64,000 nt of DNA from Jaminaea rosea (taxonomy: Eukaryota; Basidiomycota; Exobasidiomycetes; Microstromatales), in the NCBI RefSeq assembly GCF_003144245.1, contig NW_020289977.1, positions 310,001 through 374,000 of the forward strand, given 5' to 3'. Positions within the stretch are counted from its first letter, which is position 1. Each line of letters opens with the position of its first letter. Below the pieces are notes generated by a model that made no database searches, was not told the DNA's origin, and saw only the letters and a program-made list of their open reading frames with translations. The position numbers and the translations under genes were made by a program. Positions 22,580-32,612 of the stretch are shown in pieces.

Positions 22580-24047
22580 GTCTTCAAACGCCTCGCCGCC
22601 ACCCGAGCCTCCCAAGAAGACGTGGCGCTCCCGTATCAAAGATCTCTACGCCCAGCTCAAATTCCTTTTCCGCTTCTACCTCAACGGAGTCAAGCAGATT
22701 TGGCGTGATCGGCAGCGAGTAGCAGAGATCCGCAAGTCGTGCCTGGAGGAGAGGCGAGAGATGACTTGGGGCGAGGCGCGGCTTGCAAAGGTGCACAGGG
22801 AGGACATCAAGAAGCTGCCGCTGTTCTTGGCGATTCTGCTCATCGTCGAAGAAGTGCTGCCGTTGGTTGTGATATATGCCGTGAGTACCAGCGAGGTAGT
22901 TGGGTGTAAGAGGGCGTTGCTGACATCCCTCTACTTCTCTTCTTCTCGTCTCCAGCCATTCTTGCTCCCCTCGACCTGCATCCTCCCCTCCCAACTCCTC
23001 AAGATCCGCCAAGGAGAAGAAACCAAACGCGCCGCCGCCGTTGAACGGCTCCGCAATTCCTCTGCCATCCGAGACCTCATGGCGAGCGCCTCCCTTCCGG
23101 GCCCGAACAAGGGGCCATCGCCTAGCCGTCCTACTTCTGCAGTCCACGAAGAGCTGGCTCGTCTCCCCACTTTGAGCGCAGCTGCGGCAGCAGATCTTGA
23201 GACATTGTGGAAGGCATTGCCCAAGGAGACACTGGTGGATCTGAGCGCCGTCTTTACGCTGCCGACTACCTTGAGGCCAACGGCTGCGCTGAGAAGGAAT
23301 CTTGAGAAGAGGGCGGATTTCATCCTTGAGGACGACAAGCTGTTAGAGGCCAGTAGCGGTCAGTCCAGCAGCAAGGCGTCTACATCATCGTTGACGGCCA
23401 AGGTAGACCTTGCCAGCGCAAGCCGAACCCAGACCGCCGGTCGCTCAGGCGACGCCGGCCAGGAGGAAGTCATCGGCGGCGTCTCATCCTCGTCCGCCAC
23501 ACCCACGGAGGGAGCTTCGGCGGTCGCTTCCTCATCGACGCCTCCGCTTCCACCGCTTGCCAACTTCCCGTCAGACCTCCCCACTCTCTCGTCGGTCTTG
23601 ACCGAGCGTGGTTTGCGGTCAGGCGAGATAGAGCAAGGCGAAATGGAGGCCACTTTGAGGCTGTGGACCAAGACTAGTGAGAGGTTGGCTGGAAGGAGAG
23701 AGGCGGCGACCAAGCAGGAGGGGGTGAAAGAAGCAGAGGCGGAGTCAGTACTGAAAGCTGCAGCCCCGCCGGCGATCATCGATCTGCTGCTCCTCCCCCT
23801 GTCCCTCTACCCGCCTCCGCAACTTTTCACTCCCTCTCTCAGCGCTCCCGCGACATCCTCCACCTCATCCAGCTCGTCCCTTGGGGGCGAGCAAGCACCC
23901 GCTCAACAGGAGAGCGCCGGCCTGCTCGAGAAGAGCAAGGAGGTTGTGCGCGAGGTGGTCGAGGCGGAGGAGCGTCGCGAGCGATTGATGAAGGAGAAGG
24001 AGCAGAGGGAAAAGGCCGAGCAGGCGGGGGAGCAGCAAAAGTCATGA
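22179..24047 (+). CDS. LETM1-domain mitochondrial inner-membrane protein
   Basis: Exons 22179..22880 and 22956..24047 give 597 aa. The intron is 75 nt, GTGAGT to CTCCAG, without a stop codon; removal joins LPLVVIYA-PFLLPSTCILPSQ, the conserved LETM1 segment. The start is the first ATG (MIRTASSSARRTAVHVSRC), a typical mitochondrial presequence; an upstream TTG frame is not a credible start. Residues about 45-155 are Ser/Thr/Ala-rich with a poly-Ser run from a (TCA)n repeat. The domain begins at KTWRSRIKDLYAQLKFLFRFY and includes one membrane segment near 217-250 followed by the ribosome-binding-like region. Relatives (Mdm38, Ylh47, LETM1) link inner-membrane K+/H+ exchange to mitoribosomes; the exact role here is inferred. 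The C-terminus is a charged coiled coil (KEVVREVVEAEERRERLMKE). Confidence 0.85.
22549..22579 (+). repeat. (CAT)n microsatellite coding poly-Ser
   Basis: About ten uninterrupted copies, read as TCA (Ser) in the low-complexity linker of the LETM1-domain gene. Confidence 0.9.
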
Positions 24048-24188
24048 TCGGACATAGGGAAGGAGAGGGGCAGCAGACAGTCAAGGCAATGCATGTAAGG
24101 AGTAGCAGGGACAGCAAGGGGAGAAAAGGGAGCGATAGATGGCCTGGGATGGCCAACGTGTATCTGGGCTTCTGATTTTTACCATTCA

Positions 24189-24437
24189 TCACGCATTGAC
24201 AGCATCGTACAAGATCTCGCGAAGTTGCATCAACGGCTCATTTCGACGGCCTGTGAGACGAGCTTTGCGTGGTGCGAGCCCGCCATAACGTCTGGTGGCG
24301 AGGCCTCTCCTGTCGGCGTTGGTCCTGCTGGAGGGGCTGTCCTCGATGGTAGGGAATGGGAGGCTCATTGTAGGCTGATTGACACGACTCAGTGTCTTAC
24401 TCGCTCGGTCTGCATTGCTTTGTGTCTTGAATGCCAT
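24189..24437 (-). CDS. Possible small protein (82 aa)
   Basis: An ATG in good context (ACAATGG) opens an 82-aa frame beginning MAFKTQSNADRASKTL and ending LMQLREILYDAVNA. The middle is basic (RRGLATRRYGGLAPRKARL). It fits the layout: its stop is 141 bp from the convergent LETM1 stop, and its start is 192 bp from the divergent VPS36 start. I recognise no family, so it may be chance, an exon of a longer gene, or a genuine short protein. Confidence 0.4.
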   Translation of the reverse strand: MAFKTQSNADRASKTLSRVNQPTMSLPFPTIEDSPSSRTNADRRGLATRRYGGLAPRKARLTGRRNEPLMQLREILYDAVNA

Positions 24438-24629
24438 TGTATCTTGTGTTGGCAAGAACAAAGGCTCGCCTCGGTGGCTTGGCTGGACCCTGACGCGACG
24501 GTGTCTCGCGTGGCGCGCTGATCATCCGGTGGCCCGAGCGGCGAAAGAGGTGGCGCTTGTCGATCGATGTCTCGCACGACTTTGGCTTTGCTTCTTCGTT
24601 GCCGCATACAATCACCTCGTTGCGGGCTC

Positions 24630-26816
24630 ATGACTTCATCCCCCGCCCCCTCTACATCTTCATCAACGTCACCTCTCATCCCAATCTCTCTCACTGCCTC
24701 GTCTCTCGGCTTGCACCTCCTCCCGACAGAAGAAGTCCTTTCCCTCTGCCCCTCCGTCGGCCTCTACGCCGGCTCATCCAAGCTCCCGCAACAGCAAGAT
24801 GGAACTGCCTACCTCACCTCTCATCGTATCATCTACATCGACAGTCGAGATGCGCGCACAAGAAGTGGATACCTGCCACTGGCACATGTCAAGATGACAG
24901 AATATTATGCGGGATTTCTAAAGAGTAGCCCAAAGGTGATTCTCGGCCTGAAAAGCGATGATGGCGAGGATGCTGCAGAGAGTTCCAGAGCTCAGCTAGC
25001 AAGGATGCAAGATGAACTGGCCAATGCGACGGCAAGTGCGACGCTCTCATCAAGACCGGGAGCTCCATCGTCATCGACGACGTCGCCCGCCTCGCAAGAG
25101 AGATGGATCTGCCCCGTGTGCAGTTTCAGCAACAACACCGGGCCCACGGACGGCGTGGATGCCTGTCAGCTCTGCGGTGTCAAGCGTGATCCCAGGGCAG
25201 TCATAGTTGCAGCCCCTCCACCAGCTTCGCGACCGCGACCGCTGTCCTCGTCAAATGCCGCAGCGCCTCCGGCCACTAAGGATACTGCACGCGTTGAAAT
25301 CGCGTGCCCAACTTGCACCTTCCTCAATCATCCCTCAATGCCTCGCTGCGAAATCTGTGACTCGGCGCTGGGTAACGAATCGATAGGGACTCCGAACGCA
25401 GGAGGAGTACAGACGGGCGTGTCCTCTCTCACACCTTCGCCTGGGACCACACCGCGTACTCGCCCCTCAACGCCTGCACCGCCCCTGCCTGCGGAAACGA
25501 CGGTCAAGCTTTCCTTCCGCAAGGGAGGCGACAGGGCATTCAACGAGGCGCTGGGTCAGGCAATGCGGCGTGCAGCTTGGAAGGCCAGCAGTAGCACCAC
25601 CAGTACCAACCACAAGTCCAGCGGTCGCCCCTCTCCTGCCCCATCACCCCGTCCGCCCCCTTCACGAATAGACATCGACGGGCGCTCTACCCCCTCCTCT
25701 TCAGCATCCACGGGTCCAGTCGTGGGAATCGACGGCCTGCTGACAGCGTACAACTCACGTTCAGCAGCTCAGAGATCAGACATGTCCGATGCTCTGCGCG
25801 ACTTGGAGGCATTCATGGCAAAGGCGAAACAGATGGTTGATCTGGCGGAGAACTTGAATGCGAGGCTGACGAAGAAAGAGGCGGAGGAGAAGGCTGCGAG
25901 AGCGAGGAGACGCAGCGACGGGGTGGACGAGGACGTCGAAGGCGAGGAAGAAGCCGAGGACGACGCAGATACGGCTGCTGCTGCCACTCTGATCCGTTCC
26001 TCGCTCGTCCAGCTTGGCCTGCCTACGCGTGCTGTGACAAAGGAAATGGCGAGGGATGAGGCAGAGTATCATGAGGGTCTAGCAAGAGAGCTGGCAAGCG
26101 TCTTGCTCATCGGATCTAGCGGGGCATCGCCTGGCTTGATGGCTAAGGGCAAGGTGCTCGCGAAGGGGGCTTCTTGGCCCACGATCAATGCCACGGCTGC
26201 AGGGGATGGCGAAGAGTCTGATACATTCGACGATCTCCCCTCTGACCTACTTAGCGCGCCAGCCTCCTCCTCTTCCTCTACACCTCCACCCCGTGGGATC
26301 CTCGGTCTAGACGAAGTCTGGGTGCTCTGGAATCGCCTCCGAGGTTTTGGAGCCCTCCTACCTCCTTCACTTCTACTGGCCGTGCTACCTATCTTGCCGC
26401 GCATCACGAAACCGAGCATCGATGTGCGAGTCTTCCCGGGCACAGCGGGAGGAGAGGGGCTCAAGGTGCTGCACACCCCACGTTTCGGCTCTCAGCGCTT
26501 CGCGAGACGGACGGTCAGGCGCTTATTGGCCAGGGAGGGGGAGGAGAGGCGGGAGAAGGGAGGAGATCGCAAGGTCCCACTGGAGGGTTTGACAACGCTT
26601 CGCCTTGCTCAGCTCGAGGGGTTGTCCCTGCGGCTCACGTACGACCTGCTTGCTGCGGTCGAGGCGGACACACGGGCAATTGTGCGTGACGATGGTGGTG
26701 GTGCAACGGGCGGAGGTGATGGGACGCAGTGGTTCCGCAACATATTTGAGGAGCTTGCTAGGCGCGATGGGCTCCTCGATGGCGATCGCAGCGACAATGG
26801 TGGAGTGGAAGTGTAG
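24630..26816 (+). CDS. VPS36: ESCRT-II subunit VPS36
   Basis: A single exon encodes 728 aa from the ATG at 24630 (MTSSPAPSTSS). An in-frame ATG at 24567 would add 21 residues of no family resemblance and is less likely. The GLUE domain begins with PSVGLYAGSSKLPQQQ and has LTSHRIIYIDSRD and FLKSSPKVILGL. As in yeast Vps36, two NZF zinc fingers interrupt it: WICPVCSF...CQLC near residues 157-185 and IACPTCTF...CEIC near 222-250. GLUE resumes at VKLSFRKGGDRAFNEALGQA (about 290). A coiled coil (MVDLAENLNARLTKKEAEEK) and the EAP30 winged-helix region follow. The protein binds phosphoinositide and ubiquitin and, with Vps22 and Vps25, sorts cargo into multivesicular bodies. Long Ser/Pro linkers make it larger than yeast Vps36 (566 aa). 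Confidence 0.94.
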   Translation: MTSSPAPSTSSSTSPLIPISLTASSLGLHLLPTEEVLSLCPSVGLYAGSSKLPQQQDGTAYLTSHRIIYIDSRDARTRSGYLPLAHVKMTEYYAGFLKSSPKVILGLKSDDGEDAAESSRAQLARMQDELANATASATLSSRPGAPSSSTTSPASQERWICPVCSFSNNTGPTDGVDACQLCGVKRDPRAVIVAAPPPASRPRPLSSSNAAAPPATKDTARVEIACPTCTFLNHPSMPRCEICDSALGNESIGTPNAGGVQTGVSSLTPSPGTTPRTRPSTPAPPLPAETTVKLSFRKGGDRAFNEALGQAMRRAAWKASSSTTSTNHKSSGRPSPAPSPRPPPSRIDIDGRSTPSSSASTGPVVGIDGLLTAYNSRSAAQRSDMSDALRDLEAFMAKAKQMVDLAENLNARLTKKEAEEKAARARRRSDGVDEDVEGEEEAEDDADTAAAATLIRSSLVQLGLPTRAVTKEMARDEAEYHEGLARELASVLLIGSSGASPGLMAKGKVLAKGASWPTINATAAGDGEESDTFDDLPSDLLSAPASSSSSTPPPRGILGLDEVWVLWNRLRGFGALLPPSLLLAVLPILPRITKPSIDVRVFPGTAGGEGLKVLHTPRFGSQRFARRTVRRLLAREGEERREKGGDRKVPLEGLTTLRLAQLEGLSLRLTYDLLAAVEADTRAIVRDDGGGATGGGDGTQWFRNIFEELARRDGLLDGDRSDNGGVEV

Positions 26817-26974
26817 CGTAGGGTTGACGATGCTGAGACGAGAGAGCTGCTGCGCCATTCTTGTAGGGTCATAGAGCAACGATGCAACTGTACAATCACA
26901 TCGCAACGCCACGTCACCACCACCCCTCGAGATACTGAAGAAGTGGTAGTATTGCTGGCAGCGAGGATAGATCC

Positions 26975-29900
26975 TCATCCAGTCGCCCTGGTCTGCATAC
27001 GATCGGCTGGTGACGAGACACTCCCCTCATCGATCGACTCGCTCCACACCTGCCCTTCCCCCTCACCTTCGCCAAACCATTCCGCCTCACCTTGTTCCCT
27101 CTCATCCTCCTCCGACCTCCTCATCACACCGCTCGCCTTCCCGCTCTCCTTTCTGTCCCTTCTTCGCTTCGGGCCCTTCTCCACACTCTCCCAAGTCCTG
27201 CACAGCCACCCGACAAATCCGATGTCCTGCTCGCGTGTCGGTCGTTCCGTTGCCTCTAGAAGACGTTGGTGCAGGAGATTGAGCTCGTAGAACGAGAGAG
27301 AGGGAGGCTGTGAGGTGGGGCGACCCTGCATGTCTTGCCAGAGGGCGGGGGGCTTGCGGCGAGCGGTAATGGGTGTGGCAGGAGAAGAGGACGCAAGCGA
27401 CGTGGACTTCTCGGTGTCAATGGCCGCCTGCCCTGTTTGCGCATCTGGTCCATCAAGCAGGTCCTCCGACCCTTGATCATCCACAGACAGCTGAAGCTGG
27501 CCTCCGACGGTCCTTCTCCCCTCCTCGAGCCTTTGCAATGTGCTCCGTACAGCATCGAAATCAAAGAAAGGCCTTCTCCTCCCCTCTCTGACCGGCCCGT
27601 CCTTCTCTGCCGAAAAGACAGGCGTCTGCCTTCCTTCGCCCATCACCTTGCCCCTTGGCCTCGGCGGGTACAAGCTGGTGAACTCGCGCAAAGTCTGCAG
27701 TGCTTCATCCAATCTCCCCTGTTTGGCAAGGAGGCGAATACGCTCGCCCCAGATGAGCTCGCGGGTGCGTCGATCCAGCCCCGCGTCCTTGTTTGCTTCG
27801 CGATGAGGAAGGAGCTGGGAGGGAGGAGCGCCTGATCCCTCGATGTCACGCCAGCCTGACCAGGCCCAGGAAGAGAGGGCGTTTACCTCGCTCGCCGCCA
27901 ATGTGGAGCGACCGTCCGCCGAGGCGGAGGTGAAGCATGCTTGGAGTGCGATGAGGAAGGTGCGGCCGTTTGGCTTACATCCCAGCCTGGTGAAGAGAGA
28001 CTGTTCGCCCCTGACGGCAGCGCTGATCGCATCTGCCCTCTGGCCTCGTGGCGTGTGCGCAGCGAGGGCCGTGACGTACGAATTGAGTAGTCGAGTGGAG
28101 ATGGTCACACAGGAGAGGGGTCCTGTTGGGAAGGATGACGACTCGTCATCTGAAGACTGCGGCGAGTGGTCGGCGATCGCGCGTGCAAGGAGACCGCGGA
28201 TCTCACGGACGACATCGGCTGATGTTGTTGGAGGGGCGGATGAGAACTCGGAGGCCGCTTCGTCCATTGCAGGCTGGGAGAGCTCGATGTTGTTGGGCGG
28301 TGGCGTGGTGGACTGAGGTGGGGCCGCGACTTCTTGTGCAGACCCGCTGTGAGTACGTCCGCGTGCCTCGTGCCTCGCCCTCTCCGTGACATTGTCCTCG
28401 CTGGAGCCTTTCTTCGTCACTAGATGCTCAGTCGTAGGCGTCCACGCAGCATACGTGAGGAAAAGCTTACCCAGCGACTCGGCATCCGGCATCCGCAACT
28501 CCATCTTCGCCCTCTCCCTCCATCCCATCCCTCTCGTCTCCCTCTCACCAGCTGGTGTAGCCCACAAGGGGGCCGAGCTCCTGATCATCTCAGCTAGCAC
28601 CCATCTGGCCCTGAGCACGTCTGCATGTCTCCTGCACCCTTCGAGCAGAGCATTGAATGTAAGGCGGGATGGCTCATAGCTACTCATTGCCACCTCGCTG
28701 TCCCCACCTGCCGCTTCTCTCGCAAGGGTGATACGCTCGCTCAACAGCCTGAATCCTTCCAGGTACCTGCCCCCTGGACCACGGCAGAGTGCGAGGATGA
28801 GATGATCGTAGCACGCGGGCGTAGGGCGAATACCGTGAACAATTGTCATCTCACGGAAGAGGTCCAGTGCAACATCCGCCTCTGCCTGGCCAGCCTTCTT
28901 GCGAAGTGAAGCAAGAAGGGCAGAGGGGGAGACTTTTCCCTTCTGCGAGCCGCGATGTCCCTCCTCCATACCCAGCTCTGCGTGTCTGGACGGAGTCGAG
29001 CCCAACGCGCAGGCGCGAAGCATGTTGCTCCATACGACGGCGTCGGGAACGGGGTGCGCGTTGAGACGCATGCGATACCAGAGGCCCCAGGCTTCATCCT
29101 TGACTTCGAAGTTGGGCTCGTCTAGTAGGGCTGAAAGAATCAATGAGTACGTAGCCTGAGAGGGAGGAGCGCTGACTGTAGTTGAATTTTCTATATGGTC
29201 GATGAGCGCCAGCGCCGAAGACAGTCCTTTAGCTGGGTCGCGTAGATATGCTTTCGCGAGAGCATGGTAGGCGTAGGGTGTAGGAGTGAGGGCCAGGTCC
29301 TCCATCCGGGCCAGTACCGCCTCGCAACGAGCAGAGTCACCGTATGAAGCTATGGCGTCTGCGACTGATTCGTGAAAGGATACGAGGGAGTTGGGTTCAA
29401 TTGAGCCAGAGGACGAGAGATGGGAGAGGAGGTTGAATGCCTTGATGAGCGAGTCTTGCTGGCCACGGAGAACCAGAGTAGTGCCCAGAGCTGACCAGTC
29501 GCGAGGTTGTATAGAAGCTATCAGATCGTTGTCTTGTGCCGCCTCCGCGGAATGAACGAGCTCCTCCAGCTTCTTGACGAGGATCGACGAAGTTGCTTCT
29601 TGCGCAGCCTCTTCCATGCTGTCACAGACTGCTGCCTTGGGTGCCTTGTGCTCCTCATCAAAATGAATCGTTTCAAACTGCTCGTGTCCTCCCTCCTCCT
29701 CTACCGCATCGTGATTCGCCTCGCTCTGCTGGCTTTGCAATGTATGTGCCTTGTATCGCACGGCCTCAACGTCGTCCTTGATCTCACTGATGAGCTCGCC
29801 CGCCTGAGATGTTGATGGACTGCCCTCCTGGTGCAGCTTCGTCTCTACGTCTGACAGGCGGGCAGCGAGTCGGTCTAGGCGCTGTTGAATGCGCTCGAAG

Positions 29901-30499
29901 AAGGATAGAGGAGCGGCGAGATTGTCTGCGGAGGACTCCTCTGCGACATTGTCAGCCTCGTGCGACTTGCCAGCCCTGCCCTCGAGGTGATGCGCATCCG
30001 GCGCATTCAATGCTGCGCCTTGACCCCGCACGAGTCTCATGACCCTCGCCCTTCTCTCCATGACCTTTCGCTGACCGCTCTCCAAAAGCCTCCTGTCCTC
30101 TCTACTCAATTCCTCGGGCGCTTCCAGCCCCCTGTACACCTCATCGAGGGCCTCGTCATCCAATTCGGGCAGGTCCTTTGCCGCCTCGCTCGCCGCTTCA
30201 CGCTTGTCGACGCGGTCCAATTTGCGTTCTAGGTCGGTGAGCTCGGAGCGCAGAAGCTTCTCGCGGGAGCGCCATGCTGAAATGGGCTTACGGCGAGGAG
30301 AGTGGGTGCGACCTCGACGAGATTGAAATTGCTTGGTGTGAGAGGAGGAAGAGGTCAGAAAGCGGTGCTGGAGAGCCTGAGTAGGGGGCGAGACATGATG
30401 CTGGTGCGGACGAAGAGGACAGTGAGTCAGAGGGCAGCGATGGGGTAGATGCTGAGCGCTCTTGCTCGACGATGCCCTTGTAGCTATTCGTCTGAGCAT
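26975..30499 (-). CDS. Mitochondrial pentatricopeptide-repeat (PPR) protein
   Basis: A single exon encodes 1174 aa. The N-terminus (MLRRIATRASSSKSAQ and a following Arg/His/Ser-rich stretch) is a mitochondrial presequence. Residues about 75-260 are highly charged coiled coil. PPR-type helical pairs appear from about residue 330, for example TPTPYAYHALAKAYLRDP, then RPTPACYDHLILALCRGPGG and RLTFNALLEGCRRHADVLRA, each with the usual T/P-x-x-Y/F-N/D-x-L pattern. Further units are seen near FLIALQACFTSASAD and LAKQGRLDEALQTLREF. Such proteins bind mitochondrial mRNAs for stability or translation; the target cannot be read from sequence. The stop lies 158 bp from the convergent VPS36 stop, and the start is 269 bp from the IDH2 stop. 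Confidence 0.85.
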   Translation of the reverse strand: MLRRIATRASSSKSAQHLPHRCPLTHCPLRPHQHHVSPPTQALQHRFLTSSSSHTKQFQSRRGRTHSPRRKPISAWRSREKLLRSELTDLERKLDRVDKREAASEAAKDLPELDDEALDEVYRGLEAPEELSREDRRLLESGQRKVMERRARVMRLVRGQGAALNAPDAHHLEGRAGKSHEADNVAEESSADNLAAPLSFFERIQQRLDRLAARLSDVETKLHQEGSPSTSQAGELISEIKDDVEAVRYKAHTLQSQQSEANHDAVEEEGGHEQFETIHFDEEHKAPKAAVCDSMEEAAQEATSSILVKKLEELVHSAEAAQDNDLIASIQPRDWSALGTTLVLRGQQDSLIKAFNLLSHLSSSGSIEPNSLVSFHESVADAIASYGDSARCEAVLARMEDLALTPTPYAYHALAKAYLRDPAKGLSSALALIDHIENSTTVSAPPSQATYSLILSALLDEPNFEVKDEAWGLWYRMRLNAHPVPDAVVWSNMLRACALGSTPSRHAELGMEEGHRGSQKGKVSPSALLASLRKKAGQAEADVALDLFREMTIVHGIRPTPACYDHLILALCRGPGGRYLEGFRLLSERITLAREAAGGDSEVAMSSYEPSRLTFNALLEGCRRHADVLRARWVLAEMIRSSAPLWATPAGERETRGMGWRERAKMELRMPDAESLGKLFLTYAAWTPTTEHLVTKKGSSEDNVTERARHEARGRTHSGSAQEVAAPPQSTTPPPNNIELSQPAMDEAASEFSSAPPTTSADVVREIRGLLARAIADHSPQSSDDESSSFPTGPLSCVTISTRLLNSYVTALAAHTPRGQRADAISAAVRGEQSLFTRLGCKPNGRTFLIALQACFTSASADGRSTLAASEVNALSSWAWSGWRDIEGSGAPPSQLLPHREANKDAGLDRRTRELIWGERIRLLAKQGRLDEALQTLREFTSLYPPRPRGKVMGEGRQTPVFSAEKDGPVREGRRRPFFDFDAVRSTLQRLEEGRRTVGGQLQLSVDDQGSEDLLDGPDAQTGQAAIDTEKSTSLASSSPATPITARRKPPALWQDMQGRPTSQPPSLSFYELNLLHQRLLEATERPTREQDIGFVGWLCRTWESVEKGPKRRRDRKESGKASGVMRRSEEDEREQGEAEWFGEGEGEGQVWSESIDEGSVSSPADRMQTRATG

Positions 30500-30768
30500 C
30501 GAAGCGATGGATGATTGAATCGTGGAAAGAAAGACAAAGCGTCGCGAGTCGTCTCTTGCGCTTCCGCTCTTTTGATTTTTGGACGGACCACGACGTCGAC
30601 TTGCAAGTCGAGACGAGCCACGGCCCGGAGCAGCAGACCATCACAGCCATTAGCGGGTGCAGCATACCATCCTCTTGATTCGTCCAAATGACATTGTCAC
30701 GCAGGTTTCAAATAGACAAAAAGGCTACGCAGGTACTGAACAATCTATCGCGGCTCGCAGAAAATCAC

Positions 30769-32182
30769 TCAGAGCCTGGCGTCGCGGCAGAGAAGGCAAC
30801 CATGGTCAGCTAGCTGCTCTTTCGTCCTGCTGCTGTGTACCCTCCGCGCCTACTCACCTGCTAATGATCTTGTCAGTGAACGCCCTCGTGCCCAGCTTCC
30901 CACCCAGGTCGCCCGTAGTCTCCCCAGCAGCAATCGTCTTGAAGATGGCGCTCTCGATTTGGTCCGCCTTGTCAAAGAGGCTCATATGACGCAGCATCAT
31001 GATCGAGGAGAGCAGCAAAGCGGTAGGGTTGGCCTTGTCCTGCCCAGCAATGTCCGGCGCAGAGCCGTGGACGGCCTCGAAGATGGAAGCGTCCTTGCCA
31101 ATGTTGCCGGAAGGCGTGAGACCGAGACCGCCAATGAGACCGGCGCACATGTCCGAGAGGATGTCTCCGTAGAGGTTGGGCATGACCATCACGCGGTCGG
31201 AGTAAGGGGCAGGGTCCTGAACGATGCGAAGGCAGACGCTGCGGGCGGGAAAGAAGGGACAGGGGGTGAGGGGTTGTGTCAGTTGTGGGAGCAGAGAGAA
31301 GTATACGTGCTGCTCCTCGCGCCCACGCACCGGTCGAGGTTGTCCTCGTCGTACTGGATCTTAGGATAGTCCTTGGCAACCTGACGACAAGCGTGCAGGA
31401 ACATGCCGTCTGACATCTTCATGATGTTGGCCTTGTGCACCGCCGTCACTCTGTTACGACCGTTCTGCTCAGCATGGTGGAAAGCATAGCGAGCCACACG
31501 CTCGGAAGCCTCGAGAGTGATAAGCTTGATCGACTGGACAACGCCATCGACGATCTCGTGCTCGATGCCCGAGTACTCGCCCTCGGTGTTCTCACGAATG
31601 AGGACAGTGTCGACGTTGTCGTAAGGGGTCTTGTAGCCTTCAATGCTACGGCAGGGACGAACATTGGCGAAGAGCTTGAAGGTGCGACGCAAGGTCAAGT
31701 TGAGGGAAACGTGGCCCTTGCCGATGGGGGTTGCGAGGGGGCCCTTGAGCGCGAGTGTGTTGCGCTTGATCGACTCCTCAGCAGAGAGCGGGATGCTGAC
31801 GCGCGCGTGAGATAGATGGAAAAGATTGTGAGATCGTCTTCGCATATACGCAGCGTGGGAGGTTGGGCACTCACCGCGAGCGTCCGTCCCTGATTTCAGG
31901 CGTGACATCGACCTCCTCCCAAGTGATGGGCACCTTGGCCGCGCTGTAGATGCCCTTGACAGCCTGCGCAACCTCCGGCCCGATACCATCACCGGGCACG
32001 AGGGTAACGAGGTAGTTGCCGTCCTTGCCTGGCTTCTGCGCGTAGGCAGACGTTGGGCTGCCCGAGGAAGCGGGCGTTGCGTAGCTTCGGCGCAGAGCAG
32101 GAGCAGTGAACGACGGTGCTGCTGCGAACGTCCTCATGGGACGGGCAGCAGAAAGAGTGGAGCGCAGAGGATTTGCGAGCAT
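30769..32182 (-). CDS. IDH2: NAD-dependent isocitrate dehydrogenase subunit 2, mitochondrial
   Basis: Exons 32182..31875, 31795..31331, 31238..30858 and 30775..30769 give 386 aa. A presequence ([21 protein letters not shown]) precedes [16 protein letters not shown]2-type (catalytic) motifs are [60 protein letters not shown] and [20 protein letters not shown]. The Arg and Tyr substrate residues are in place, unlike the regulatory IDH1 subunit. The enzyme makes 2-oxoglutarate in the TCA cycle as a hetero-octamer with IDH1. The last exon is only 7 nt (GCTCTGA): splicing 30857..30776, with a CTGAC branch point, gives IISR-L-stop, matching the RL end of yeast Idh2. Without splicing the frame would end one residue earlier at the donor TGA. 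The 5' flank holds (CAACG)4. Confidence 0.94.
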
Positions 32183-32612
32183 CTCGAGAAGGGTAAGGAC
32201 GTGATGAGGGATGAGGAGAGAAAGCAAGGTGGGAGGACGGGAACGGACGGACCGATCTGGTGTCGAACTTGCTCTCGATGGCCGCGCCGCTTGTTCTTCT
32301 CGCCCGCAACTCAACGCAACGCAACGCAACGCCCGCCCGCCTGCCCGCCAGGCTGCTCTCTGAGACCTGTCCGCTCGACTCGGCTTTCGCGGCGAAGCCC
32401 AGCCCACAAGCCTGGGCCAAACGCGACATCGACGCACTCGACGGCCTGCTAACTAAATGTGGGAGCATACTAAATCTCGATTCGTTGCTCACGTCTCAAG
32501 GGAATGATGATGGGAGGATGCAACAACTGAGAGCGAGTGAGAGCGAGAGGGGGAAAAGGAGAAGCTGAGGAGGCTACAGAGTACGAAAGGCGGGAGCGTA
32601 GGTCGAACCCAC
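32183..32612. other. Intergenic region, IDH2 promoter side
   Basis: 430 bp between the IDH2 start and TMA46 stop. Besides the CAACG repeat, no element is recognised. Confidence 0.5.
32312..32331 (+). repeat. (CAACG)4 pentanucleotide repeat
   Basis: Four perfect copies, followed by a CCCG-rich run, about 130 bp upstream of the IDH2 ATG. Confidence 0.85.
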
